A DNA stretch of 64,000 nt, from the NCBI GenBank assembly GCA_022822185.1, contig JAJECE010000060.1, positions 1 to 64,000 on the forward strand, in the 5' to 3' direction. Position numbers and translations under genes: made by a program. Under the pieces are notes generated by a model. It did not search any database. It was not told where the DNA came from and saw only the letters and a program-made list of their open reading frames with translations. Below, piece by piece: positions 20,201 through 28,562 of this stretch (the stretch's first letter is position 1; each line of letters starts with the position of its first letter). The DNA is from Rhodothermales bacterium (GTDB taxonomy: Bacteria; Bacteroidota; Rhodothermia; Rhodothermales; Bin80).

Positions 20201-20593
20201 ACCCGCATCATCCGCAAGCAAAAATCGTACTCTAGGAAGTTTGAGCAGATGTTCATATACCGCTTCAAGTTGATGCGGTAACGGGTCTACCTTTGAAATG
20301 GACAGTCCAAAGTAAGGATCAAATTCATAGGCGATGCCAAGTGAGTAGGCTTGCAGAGCAAGTCGTAATAACTGCCCCTCTCCATCATAGGAGAGTTCCG
20401 AGTCATGGATGGTTAGCGTAGAGATTTGATCTACATCCAGCGTGACCCGACGAAATCTCTCGGAACGCTGACCGACCAATCCCACATTCCAGAATCCTTT
20501 CCCATTTGCCTGAACCGTCTCCACTCTCATCGGCTCATCGAACAGCGACCCCGTCAAAACCTGACCTGCACGAATCTGAATTTCAGCAGTCAA
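17204..20593 (-). CDS. SNF2-family helicase with C-terminal DUF3883 domain
   Basis: An 1129-residue protein with helicase motif I DAGAGKT (129-135), DEAH (228-231), LTATPHKGDP, and motif VI QRMGRIHRYGQQ. The C-terminal ~95 residues (GYDITSF from 1040, LIEIKG at 1055-1060) form a DUF3883/NOV-like domain that resembles PD-(D/E)XK nucleases. A charged coiled-coil region (about 930-1000) separates the two. It resembles DrmD, the SNF2 helicase of class 1 DISARM. It is the first long gene of the minus-strand operon, 46 bp upstream of the repeat protein. Likely role: translocation along invading DNA coupled to recognition by the other products. Confidence 0.87.
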   Translation of the reverse strand: MTAEIQIRAGQVLTGSLFDEPMRVETVQANGKGFWNVGLVGQRSERFRRVTLDVDQISTLTIHDSELSYDGEGQLLRLALQAYSLGIAYEFDPYFGLSISKVDPLPHQLEAVYEHLLKLPRVRFLLADDAGAGKTIMAGLLIRELKLRGLIERVLVICPANLSFQWQRELTEKFKENFLVLKGASIREQFGINQWIENNQIITSLDLAKRDDILPGLKQVNWDLVIVDEAHRMSARDKNKRSLRYRLGELLRDTTDHMLLLTATPHKGDPKNFTLFLQLLDEDVYADVQSIREAMENRHAPFYLRRTKEAMVYFPELQADGSWTARPVFTNRIARTANFTMDGQEYDLYDKITRFVKRQSRRAAAREDDPRSKAVGFLMSLYQRRLASSIYAMRRSLENRAERLKRGLADAQKLVQTAPPKIPGWDELEECDDADREELEKLLDAITLSKNADQVREEISELLGLAEDARRVQETGNEAKLDHLRKILTDEGFFDRSDQRLLIFTEFKDTLYYLIEKLEKWGFRVGCIHGSMKPGSRNDPGTRLFVEQQFREGAIQILVATEAAGEGINLQCCHILFNYDIPWNPNRLEQRMGRIHRYGQQQDCLIFNFVATNTIEGRVLQRLLEKLQEIRDALEDDAVFNVVGEVLPSTHIEGVLRDYYAGKLGDADLEDRLLMNVDEKHFRDICQTALEGLATKRLNLEILKKRRARAQERRIVPETIARFLQESARNAGLNLRPMSKPVHTFQPGRTPAELKKYEREPEWKLADLDVRYPRLTTDRTAAEKYNLEWVTPGHSLFEALRRHALDAGQEAFASGACFYSLKYDTPRRIDFYRARIVDGLGQIIHERLFAVVLSDDGTEVLNDASMLGDLTPAPAPEELPIIATLPQKTVFLNENALVPFIGEVQRGREVEVKRISDHVEISLTEILQRVDEEIGRAHEEVSRKIIGAEGRYAKAERRHAEVLARRSRRREELKRQRAVTLQGVERLTSVLVLPHPERDHQDLRHMRPHPETEMTAMRVVMEYETGQGREVKDVHKMNIGYDITSFDPRSGDLRLIEIKGLAGPIGSILITPNEYRVAEDRRDCFWLYIVTNCADTPELHPPIRDPASFPWKEISKVQHYQLNVKALTG

Positions 20594-21028
20594 TATGCAC
20601 CTCCCAATACCGATGATAGAGATTGATCAAATCGTCCACATTTTGTAGATCTGTGTTCAATTCACGACACCACATGATTGTATCTGTTAGAATTCCCATT
20701 CAGTTGGACTCCTAAAAATAAACATATAGCCCAACTTGGACATTCTATATCCGTTGATCATTGATGATCTCCCCCCCCGTCAAACTGAATATTAATACGA
20801 TGATCCGTTGCATCCGGTTGAGATCCGTTCTAATTGTATCCCAACTGCATGGTGCCCTATTCTTTGAACTGGATACAGATCGGATGCGACTCTATCCTCT
20901 CTGAGGGGATGCACTGGACGCAGTTCCTTCAAGACTGAGCCATCCACATCAGATAGCTATTCCACGTTCAAAATCAGGCAAGGTACTGAGAGAATGTGTC
21001 CAGACGGTGGAAACTACGATGTGAAGGA
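20594..21028. promoter_or_regulatory. Probable promoter region of the defence operon
   Basis: About 435 bp upstream of the helicase gene with no convincing gene. Part of it (to about 20720) recurs in diverged form at 22430-22540, together with the helicase 5' end. I cannot point to certain -35/-10 boxes. Confidence 0.35.
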
Positions 21029-22171
21029 TTATCTATGTTTGCCTCCAAAATTAGACACCAGCCAGTCATGCATGGAGGGTATCGGGATGATGTAGTCGTT
21101 CTTCTGCCTATCAAACAAACCCTTGTGTAGTGCCAGCCTGAAAATTGTCCTTGCTTTCTCACGGCTGAAGTCCTGTAAGAGGGAATCCATAATATCTTCC
21201 TTACTGATACGCTCCCCTGGCTGGACATCTGCAACAGCTAATGCGATACAACGAAGTTCCTTGCTCTCAAATTCGTCCACTCGCGCCTGATAAAACTGAT
21301 CCCGCCCTTCCCGTCCTTCTTTCAATACCGTTTGCAGTCCTGCCTCAGTCATTTCTCCATCCGTCAATTTCAGTTGCCTCAAAGCTGATAAAACATATGC
21401 CATAATATGCTGAGGCCAACCGTGAGTCTCTTTAGCTATCCCATCAATCCATCTTGCGGGATCCCCTTTTGCTCTGCCATCTTCCAAGAGCCAGTCCTGA
21501 AGAATCGCCCGTGTAGGTTCTTCCTTCAGCCGTCCCAAATCAATCCTGCACCCGGTATGAAATCTTGAGATATCCATATCCTTGAAGGCCTGCGCGGTTG
21601 CGCCCAGCCCTGCGGCTAACAGGATCAACGGTCGGCCAGTCCCACCCGCGTGGATAACCTTTAACATATCTACCAACTGTATGAACCGCTCCCCCTGCTT
21701 GCGGACAATACGCGCCAGCCGCTGTGCCTCGTCCAGCAGGAGCAATAACGGCTCCTCCCCGCTTTTAATAACCTCCAGTGGATTATTCGCGTTCCCTCCC
21801 ACCACAATTTCCGCCTTGACGGGTCCATGATCTATGCTAACCGACCCATGATCAAGCCAAGTGCGCCACCCCTTCCAGGACAAATTGATTAATTTGTACA
21901 GGGTCTGCGGATCTAAAAACCAACTCGGCTCCACCTCTGCTACCGCATATCCACGCCCCCCGGCGATTCGTCCACACTCTGCTAGAAGGGCGGTCTTGCC
22001 CGCGCCTGGCGCAGCCTGAATAAGGAACGAGGTGCCAGAATTTCCATCCCTTGCTCTCCCTAGTAATTTTTTGAAATCATCTAGGATCTTCGTACGTCCA
22101 TGAAAATAACGGGCCTCGCCCCGCTCCAACGTAGCAGGCTTCACGAGGCGAGATTTCCGTGATTTACCCAT
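21029..22171 (-). CDS. AAA/STAND-like ATPase with C-terminal winged helix
   Basis: A 380-residue NTPase. Walker A is APGAGKT (54-60) and Walker B LLLLLDEAQR (142-151). The order RYFHGRTKIL, P-loop, DEAQ and the C-terminal helices with KGLFDRQKNDYIIPIPSM recall ORC/archaeal-type or small STAND ATPases ending in a winged helix. No effector domain is fused. It lies upstream of the helicase on the same strand, and the flanking DNA repeats the helicase 5' end, so it seems to have been added by a duplication or insertion. It may be a regulator or part of a separate small system. Confidence 0.7.
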   Translation of the reverse strand: MGKSRKSRLVKPATLERGEARYFHGRTKILDDFKKLLGRARDGNSGTSFLIQAAPGAGKTALLAECGRIAGGRGYAVAEVEPSWFLDPQTLYKLINLSWKGWRTWLDHGSVSIDHGPVKAEIVVGGNANNPLEVIKSGEEPLLLLLDEAQRLARIVRKQGERFIQLVDMLKVIHAGGTGRPLILLAAGLGATAQAFKDMDISRFHTGCRIDLGRLKEEPTRAILQDWLLEDGRAKGDPARWIDGIAKETHGWPQHIMAYVLSALRQLKLTDGEMTEAGLQTVLKEGREGRDQFYQARVDEFESKELRCIALAVADVQPGERISKEDIMDSLLQDFSREKARTIFRLALHKGLFDRQKNDYIIPIPSMHDWLVSNFGGKHR

Positions 22172-22265
22172 CGTAACTGAGGTGAGTGTGGATCGGATAG
22201 ATCTCCACGCAGGGAATACCGAGCCACTTTAAATAAATTTTATGATTCACGGTTCCAGCATGGGG

Positions 22266-22540
22266 GATTTCCGAGTCATGGATGTTTAACGTTGAGATTT
22301 GATCCGCATCCAGCATAACACGGCAAGATCTCTCGGAACGCTGATAGATAAGTCCACATTCCCGAAACCTGCGCCATTTGACGAAACCGGTGCTGCACTG
22401 ACTGAATTTCAGTAAGTAATATGCACCACTAATATCGGTGATAAGGGCTGATCAAACCACCCACATCTTGCAAATGAGCGATAAAATCCTTGCGTGCCAT
22501 TAGAAAAAATAAGCACACAGTCCAGTTTCGGCATTCAGCA
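22266..22540 (-). pseudogene. Decayed copy of the helicase 5' end
   Basis: The DNA at 22268-22365 matches 20397-20500 (first codons of the SNF2 gene) with scattered substitutions: gagtcatggatg, gagatttgat, atctctcggaacgctga. After a deletion, the match resumes with aatttcag, caatatgcacc-like sequence and the upstream flank. The reading frame is lost. The two copies bracket the 21029-22171 ATPase. Confidence 0.75.
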
Positions 22541-23174
22541 TCCCACCGGCCCTCTATCCTATTTGATCCCGCAACCAGACACAATGTGAATATCTGCCAG
22601 ACTTGAGTGGATAATGTGTGAACGCTGACGGTCATTCTGTACAGATTCTATCTTAAAGGTCTGAATTTGTGGAATTACTGCCGGTAACCCACAGGATTCC
22701 AACATCATGGATGACGGTCTTAATTCCCCTCAAGGTATATCCAATGGCCAAATATCCCAGAATCATAGCACGTTATCAACAATTCCACATGCTCAACAAT
22801 ATATGAGATTTTTTCAAAATATCCTTGTTAATATCGACCGCGTACATTTGTGGATAGCCATTCTTCAAAATGCTGTATCATTCCCAGACCATTCGTCTGA
22901 ATACTTGCGGCGAATCCTTTATGCCTTTGAGGATGACCAGTTACAATCTCACACCGGAAGAAAACCTGCGGTGTATTCTCGGTGGAACGGAGTCAGACTG
23001 GAAATTTGCCAAAGAGTGTGAGATCGGTCGGGTGGATGATTCTGCTGCAGCAAGTCGGGATTGTCTTCGGTAAGGCGGGTTTTGTCTGGATTCAAGGGTG
23101 TATCATCGTGTGTGACCAGAAGGAGGTACATTTAGTGAGTTCAAGAGTTAACCCCGGATACAACGAAAGATCCA
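22541..23174. other. Gap before nusB
   Basis: Only weak short frames occur here (for example 22707-23021 plus, 104 residues, and a 46-residue frame from 22934). None shows family features or a clear ribosome site. The sequence may hold the nusB promoter. Confidence 0.3.
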
Positions 23175-23672
23175 ATGTCGATACCACCCCGCCGCCGTGC
23201 TCGCTATGCGACTCTGCAGGCACTCTATGCGCATATGCTCAGTGGAGACTCACAGGCACATGTCTATAAGACGACTCTTCTTCCTAGACTGCCAAGGGAG
23301 GATGGAGCAACGGAAATGGGAATCCAGTTATTTAAAACTGTGATTGCAAAGCAGGACCAACTGGATGAAATCATCGCTGAGAATACCAGAAACTGGGATT
23401 TAGGGCGAATACTCAGAATTGATCTGATCATTCTTCGCATGGCAGTATGTGAGTTTTTGCATTTTGACAAGATCCCACCGAAGGCGACAATGAACGAGGC
23501 GATTGAGTTGGCAAAGATTTTCAGTACCGAGGAAAGCAAAGACTTCGTGAATGGAGTACTGGATACAATTGCGTTCCGGTTAAGGAAGGGGGGAAGGTTG
23601 ATAAAAAGTGAGGCAGGCCGTCAAGGATGGGAAGAGATGATTAGCAGGCAGGATACGCAGCGTTCAAAGTAG
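23175..23672 (+). CDS. nusB: Transcription antitermination factor NusB
   Basis: A 165-residue all-helical RNA-binding protein. It begins RRRARYATLQALYAHMLSGD and has the conserved C-terminal half with ILRIDLIILRMAVCEFLHFD, then PPKATMNEAIELAKIFSTEE and FVNGVLDTI. NusB binds boxA RNA with NusE (S10) during rRNA transcription antitermination. Length matches the family apart from a short charged tail. It stands alone here, between the defence island and a set of envelope genes. The ribosome site is weak. Confidence 0.93.
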   Translation: MSIPPRRRARYATLQALYAHMLSGDSQAHVYKTTLLPRLPREDGATEMGIQLFKTVIAKQDQLDEIIAENTRNWDLGRILRIDLIILRMAVCEFLHFDKIPPKATMNEAIELAKIFSTEESKDFVNGVLDTIAFRLRKGGRLIKSEAGRQGWEEMISRQDTQRSK

Positions 23673-23743
23673 TTCCTGCAGCACATTCGGTATGCTTTGG
23701 GACTGAATGTATTCCTGTTTACTGCAGAAACATTATGCTTACA

Positions 23744-24277
23744 CTAAAGACCTCGGTTAAGGGGAATCCACAGCCCAACACGCAGAGATGGACGCTGTGA
23801 TCCGAATTCAATGAAAGCGGTCAGTTGTCCAACTGGTTGTGTATATCGCAGGAACGGATCAAGGAAGAGGCTGAACTGGCGATTTTTTTCTGCGCGGGTC
23901 TGTTTGTGCAGGAAAGTTAGCGAAGGACCGAATCGGATTCCCAGATAGAGATCATAGGGATAGTTTGCCTGACCAATTACACGAAGAATCCCCAAAGGTC
24001 TTAATGCTGCACCAACACCTGCGGAAATATATACGGGATTCCTTTCTTTCCAAAATTCGGTATCAACCGAGGCAAGAACTTCAAGTGAGTAGATGCTGCG
24101 GGCCTGAATGTGTACAAATTGTATGCCGGCTCCTGGCCAGCCTCCCAGTCCAATCTGTATGTGGGATGACTGTGCGAATCCACAAAACCCGGTCAGGGTC
24201 AGAACGGCAAAAACGAAAGTTGTTCGGAATAATCTCAACACTGCATAGGCAGGTAAACAAGGCCATCGTTTACACAT
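23744..24277 (-). CDS. Secreted hypothetical protein, small beta-barrel-like
   Basis: A 177-residue protein with a hydrophobic signal (FVFAVLTLTGFCGFAQS, residues ~21-37) and alternating polar and hydrophobic segments such as YLGIRFGPSLTFLH and RPSLRVGLWIPL near the end, a pattern of outer-membrane beta strands. I recognise no family. It converges with nusB. The exact start is uncertain. Envelope location is inferred from the signal and the strand pattern. Confidence 0.5.
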   Translation of the reverse strand: MCKRWPCLPAYAVLRLFRTTFVFAVLTLTGFCGFAQSSHIQIGLGGWPGAGIQFVHIQARSIYSLEVLASVDTEFWKERNPVYISAGVGAALRPLGILRVIGQANYPYDLYLGIRFGPSLTFLHKQTRAEKNRQFSLFLDPFLRYTQPVGQLTAFIEFGSQRPSLRVGLWIPLNRGL

Positions 24278-24691
24278 CTACCGGCATGAGCGTTCATTTT
24301 GCATCAAACGGAACCGATCAGGGCAACGGCCATTATGATTAGATGGTTCGAGCCGAATTTTTCTGCTGGGATGGACCCGTGCAGTTAAAATACCTCCATG
24401 TTTGTTCGGTGACACGGTGCCTCTAATACATGCAGTGACCGAAAGTTGTCCAGCGACAACTGAGAAGTCAGATGTACGCTCACCGTACATATCCCAATCC
24501 CTAAATTTCGGTCTACGGTATCAGTGAAGTAACAAAGTAGCTAATAAGCCCTCAATTAATTTGAAAATCGGACAACTTGCAGGATGAGCAGTACGAAAGA
24601 GTCATTGCTCAAAATGGAGCAGCACGGCAGATTTGTTCCAGTGTGCATCCAGAGGTTCCATCTCTGTATGGACTCCAGCCCCAAAGTGTAA
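24278..24691. other. Gap upstream of the thioredoxin-like pseudogene
   Basis: About 410 bp with short palindromes (gttgtccagcgacaac near 24434; gtacgctcaccgtac near 24475) but no supportable gene. The segment cggtatcagtgaagtaacaa near 24519 faintly resembles the end of the repeats at 36000 and 37870. Confidence 0.3.
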
Positions 24692-25307
24692 ATGAAATCC
24701 TCTAAATCCCATCGTGCTGTATGGATTTCTTCACTTTTCCTGACGGTGTTTGCCGCCGGCTTCTATGCGGCATCAGCGGGTTTAGTCGGTGCACCGGATA
24801 TATCCATCAAATGGGGGCACCCAGATAAATTCAGTTATCAGTCCAGTCTTAGGGCAGAAGGCGGTGCAGAACTTATTCTGAGATACCTTGGTTCATCAGG
24901 TTGTGTCTATTCCAATAAGCCAGACGTACCATACAAGATAAATCGTCTCAAGAACTTGATGCAAAACCAAAGAAAATGGGCGGAGATTTGCCGCAATTGG
25001 AATATCCTAAGGATTGGGACGTAGAGAGGGGGCTCGACCATCTTGCGAAGTTTGGCCAATTCGATGAAGTCATGGCCGGGCGAATGAGGGGATCATGAAA
25101 TATGTCTGGAAAGGCTCCTACGGAGCACCGGACACGCCTCAGGTGATCATCATGGATCGGTTTCTGTCAGAAGGATCGTACTTCAAAATGCTCAGCGAAG
25201 AATTTATCGTCAGGAAGGTGGGGCCAGAGGCGATTCAGGCCTGGTTGGATCTCAGTGCTCCGCTGCTAAAGTTGAATAATGAGTTGACTTTCAGTCCAGA
25301 CCTATAG
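24692..25307 (+). pseudogene. Frameshifted secreted thioredoxin-like protein
   Basis: The first frame (24692-25024) has a signal anchor (WISSLFLTVFAAGFYAAS) and GGAELILRYLGSSGCVYSN, matching VYIGSSTCGYSN of the gene at 27060-27626. The match then continues in other frames: GLDHLAKFGQFDEVMAGR at about 25030-25085, and WKGSYGAPDTPQVIIMDRF from 25104. At least two frameshifts break the gene. The intact relative suggests a periplasmic thioredoxin fold with a single-Cys site. A sequencing error is an alternative. Confidence 0.65.
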
Positions 25308-25519
25308 TGGCAATATCGGTTTCCTTGCGAAGATCTCTTTGCACATATCCGCGGACAGCGTATAGGGCAAAAGGGACAAAAACTGGGCCAATTGTGAATT
25401 TTTGGTGAAGTCGGAGCAAACCCAACCCACAATTGAGATTTGTTACCTATCATAGCAGTCAGATGCTCTTTGAGAGTGTTAAGTAACGTTTCGACAAACC
25501 TTAACAAACAAGCGATACA

Positions 25520-25825
25520 ATGAAATACACGAAAGTACAAGATACACCGACTCATAAAGGAGAGGGACAGCAAAACAGAATCAAATTTTGGTCCCGCTGA
25601 GTTGCTACGGTTGTAGTGCTGGCCTTTCTTGCCTATGCCGGGGGTACGGTGGTTGACCGAGTGTCTGCAACCACCCAGAGCATGAGTTGCGAAAGTGACT
25701 GGTGTGCTGGGGGTCCATGGTTTGGGGTCTGCATTGATGCTCTTATCCCGTCGAACACAGGTTGCAACATGAAAGGAATAGGATGTCGAAGATACACATG
25801 TGCTGATGGACCCGTGATGCACTAA
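25520..25825 (+). pseudogene. Small secreted Cys-rich peptide with an in-frame TGA
   Basis: An ATG at 25520 opens 26 charged codons ending FWSR, then a TGA (25598-25600), then in the same frame a membrane/signal segment (VATVVVLAFLAYAGG) and a mature part with six Cys (SCESDWC, FGVC, GCNMKGIGC, YTC). A GTG at 25616 could start translation after the stop. Small Cys peptides of this kind sit beside beta-propeller genes, as here. It is either a nonsense mutant, translated from the GTG, or recoded. Confidence 0.5.
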
Positions 25826-25909
25826 GACGGTGCGGCAGATCAATAAATCTGTGGTTAGTTATGATCCAACCTCTCAGAGTTACTGTTTTTAATTTCAGAG
25901 CTTAACAAA

Positions 25910-27030
25910 ATGTGCCGATTCGTAACAACCGTGTTGCTAATGTCCACCTTCGTTTGTGGAACGGGGCTTGCACAGACTGTCATCCATCCGACAAAGGAAA
26001 ATATTCCTGTTTCTTCGGGGCCTCGCTTTGAGTTGCGACACGAGGCGGATGGTTCTGATGCTTGGAAATGGGAATCGTTTGAGATTGCAGAGATTGGGGT
26101 TGAGGAAGGAGATTATCTCCAAATGCTCGGGATGGTTTGGGATCTGGAATTGGACCATAAGGGCACGCTCTATTATTTGGATTACTCCACACGCAAGTTC
26201 GTGCTTACAACTACGACGGTAATTGGATCGCCAATGTCAGTTCTCCTGGAGTTGGCCCAGGAGAACTGAGTTTCCCCATTGGTATTGCAGTTACTCCAGA
26301 GGGTAAGCAAGTGATTGTATCTGATCAACAGGTGAATCATGTTTTTGAACGAAGCGACACGACCTTCAACTTGATTTCAACACAACGCTCGAAATATCCA
26401 TCATTACTAGGACAGTTATGTGTAACGGAGGGACATTATTTTACGGCGTACTCCCCCTCTCAGGAAGAGCCTCTTATTCACAAATACACACTAGACGGTG
26501 AATGGGTCGCCTCATTTGGGGAGCCGTACAAAGATGATGATCCATTTATTGTAAGTTCGTTCACCGGCGATGTCTTTCTTTCTTGTAATTCGGAGCACCG
26601 AACAGTTGCAGTAGTGACGCAACACATTCCCTCCATGACCGGCTATTCAGAGCAGGGAGATAAATTGTGGCAAGTCACCTTTCCGGATTACCGCTCAGAC
26701 ACGGCGAAAGAGTCCTGGGAAAACGAAAGAAAATTTTTCGCCGTTCTACAGGAGGACAATCGTTCTGTGTTTAAGTCTCTTTTTTCTGACGGGAAGTATT
26801 TCTATGTGACGTACAATTTCCAGTTCAGGGCTCCCAGAGAGTATCCGCCAATTAAATATTCAGCCGGTCATGCATTCAGGGTAAATGCACAAACGGGGCT
26901 AGGGGTTTATTTGGGGGCTGCGGGGCCGGTATCGGGTGAACATCTGATGGCTTTGGATGGTGATTATCGCTTCACCGTTACAGAGAACAAGGGATTTCCC
27001 CAGATCCGAATTTACAAGCCTCACCGATAA
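25910..27030 (+). pseudogene. Secreted six-bladed beta-propeller protein with one frameshift
   Basis: The first part (25910 on) has a signal peptide (TTVLLMSTFVCGTGLAQ) and MVWDLELDHKGTLYYLDYST. At about 26190-26200 the frame shifts, and the propeller pattern continues in another frame as QVRAYNYDGNWIANV, GPGELSFPIGIAVTPEG, VIVSDQ, then runs to 27030. The GxGPGEFxxP-type loop is typical of six-bladed propellers seen in Bacteroidota. A single base change would restore one protein of about 370 residues. It is related to the intact gene at 36525-37616. Confidence 0.7.
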
Positions 27031-27059
27031 TCCAATAGAAATCGAAAGCCGCCTCGGAA

Positions 27060-27626
27060 ATGAATGCAATAAACCGGAGCATACAGAATCGGTGATGGCA
27101 TTTCTTCGTTGCTCTGATTATTATTGCGTCTTTTGTCGTTGGAATTGGCGGGAAACTCCAACTGTTGCCCGTCGTGGAAATTTATTGGCCGCATCAAGAT
27201 TCTGGATACAGGTATTCGCCGTCCTACGAAAAAGTTTCGGAGAAGGAGATCGTGATGGTCTACATTGGATCGTCTACTTGCGGTTACAGCAATGATAGTT
27301 CTCTGCCCAAATTGATGGATGATGCAAAGATAAAATTACAGCGCATGGCCATCCGACAGGGATGGTCTTTCAGTGCAATCGGTGTATCCGTAGACTGGAT
27401 ACCAGAGCAGGGAGTTGATCATTTGGGCAAATTTGGGGAGTTTGACGAAATCATCACGGGTCGAAAATGGGAAGGAGTTGTAGCACAGTTCTATTTGAAG
27501 AAAATGCCAGGGATTAACGGAACCCCGCAGATTCTTGTACTGCGTCGGCAGATGCGTGAGGATCAATTTGAAGAGTTGTTGATCTATCGTATGGCACAGG
27601 TCTTTATCAAATCCGAAATTGGGTAA
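27060..27626 (+). CDS. Membrane-anchored thioredoxin-like protein, start unclear
   Basis: The core (about 27225-27590) has EIVMVYIGSSTCGYSNDSSLPKL, GWSFSAIGVSVDW, LGKFGEFDEII and INGTPQILVLRR, a thioredoxin-like fold with a CGYS site. From an ATG at 27060 the frame reads 11 codons, then TGA (27093-27095), then a hydrophobic anchor (FFVALIIIASFVVGIGG). Translation could begin at the TTG at 27165, but that would omit the anchor. The gene follows the propeller gene, as its broken relative precedes it. It probably acts in the periplasm. Confidence 0.55.
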
Positions 27627-27870
27627 ATCAAGATCTTCCATTATCCCAAGATGTTCTTGAGCGGTTTTCAAGCAGCGGAGCATAAAATGATGTAGTCTCT
27701 TCAACGAAGAACCGCAGTTTCAAATTTCCTGGGGAAATTGATATCTTTGTTTGCCAACAAAGAGGCCGACAATTTATTAAGCATGTAAAATAAAATTATG
27801 TGAACAGTGAACACATGTATTCGTGAAGCGTCCAAGCACCTGTTCTTTAATTATTTTGAGGAAATCAATC

Positions 27871-28245
27871 ATGAAATTCCTGTCAAGCACATTTTGGGAA
27901 CTCGCAGGGTTTGTATTTCTGCTAGTGATAAGCGTGTCCGCATTAAAAGTGGCCTTCTCTATTCGTTTTGATTTAAATCGGTGGTCAGAGTCAAGACGCA
28001 AACACCTAAAGGAGAGGATACGGATGACATGTCCGCATGCCAGCCTTTCAGAAACCGAGCGTGGCATAGAACTCATTTCAGATTTCTGCAGTCCATCTGG
28101 GACATTGAACCACCAGTGCAGCAGGTTCGGATTATCGGTGATAGATGGGAGCATTCCTGCATCAATCATGGAAGTTTATTGTCGTAACCCACAGTTATAT
28201 TGGTCAAGATTAAAAAAATTTAACCGACTTGTCAAAAAATTGTAG
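27871..28245 (+). CDS. Hypothetical membrane-anchored protein
   Basis: A 124-residue protein starting MKFLSSTFWELAGFVFLLVI, with one N-terminal membrane segment and a basic region (RWSESRRKHLKER) followed by a globular part with four Cys (MTCPH, DFCSP, HQCSRF, YCRN). A good ribosome site (GAGGA) precedes the ATG. I recognise no family. It belongs to the envelope gene group that starts at 23.7 kb. Confidence 0.5.
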   Translation: MKFLSSTFWELAGFVFLLVISVSALKVAFSIRFDLNRWSESRRKHLKERIRMTCPHASLSETERGIELISDFCSPSGTLNHQCSRFGLSVIDGSIPASIMEVYCRNPQLYWSRLKKFNRLVKKL

Positions 28246-28562
28246 AAAGGAATCTTTCTCCGAAAAGGGGATGATGATTCTGTGTCACGGTTAAGATAGA
28301 AACTCTTTTCCCATTGCGATCAAAAGTAGGTGAACACGGGAAAGTTAATGTCGCTAGACGGTTCGGGGGTACTGCCAGATAAGGAAAAGGGGATGTCAGG
28401 TGAGCCTCATTGCCCGGCGAACGTATAAGAGGCCGAAACGTCTAGGATGGATAAGGATAACTTCATACACACGCGAACCGTTGGGAAGGCTGTATATCGG
28501 TAAACCTGATTGTTTGACCAGAGTTGTGCTCCATCCCGGCAAGAACCGGTGGCCATCAGGCA
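28246..28562. other. Gap upstream of ychF
   Basis: About 315 bp. A weak frame (28400-28621) overlaps the ychF start and shows no family features. I see no RNA gene or terminator with confidence. Confidence 0.3.

Noticed and set aside
2009-20593. Calling the locus DISARM or BREX outright
   Set aside because: DrmA, DrmB and DrmC, and PglX/PglZ with BrxL, are not visible. Only single components resemble those systems.
25520-27626. Genome-wide reading of TGA as an amino acid
   Set aside because: Several well-defined genes in the window, such as fabD and fabG, end with TGA at the expected place.
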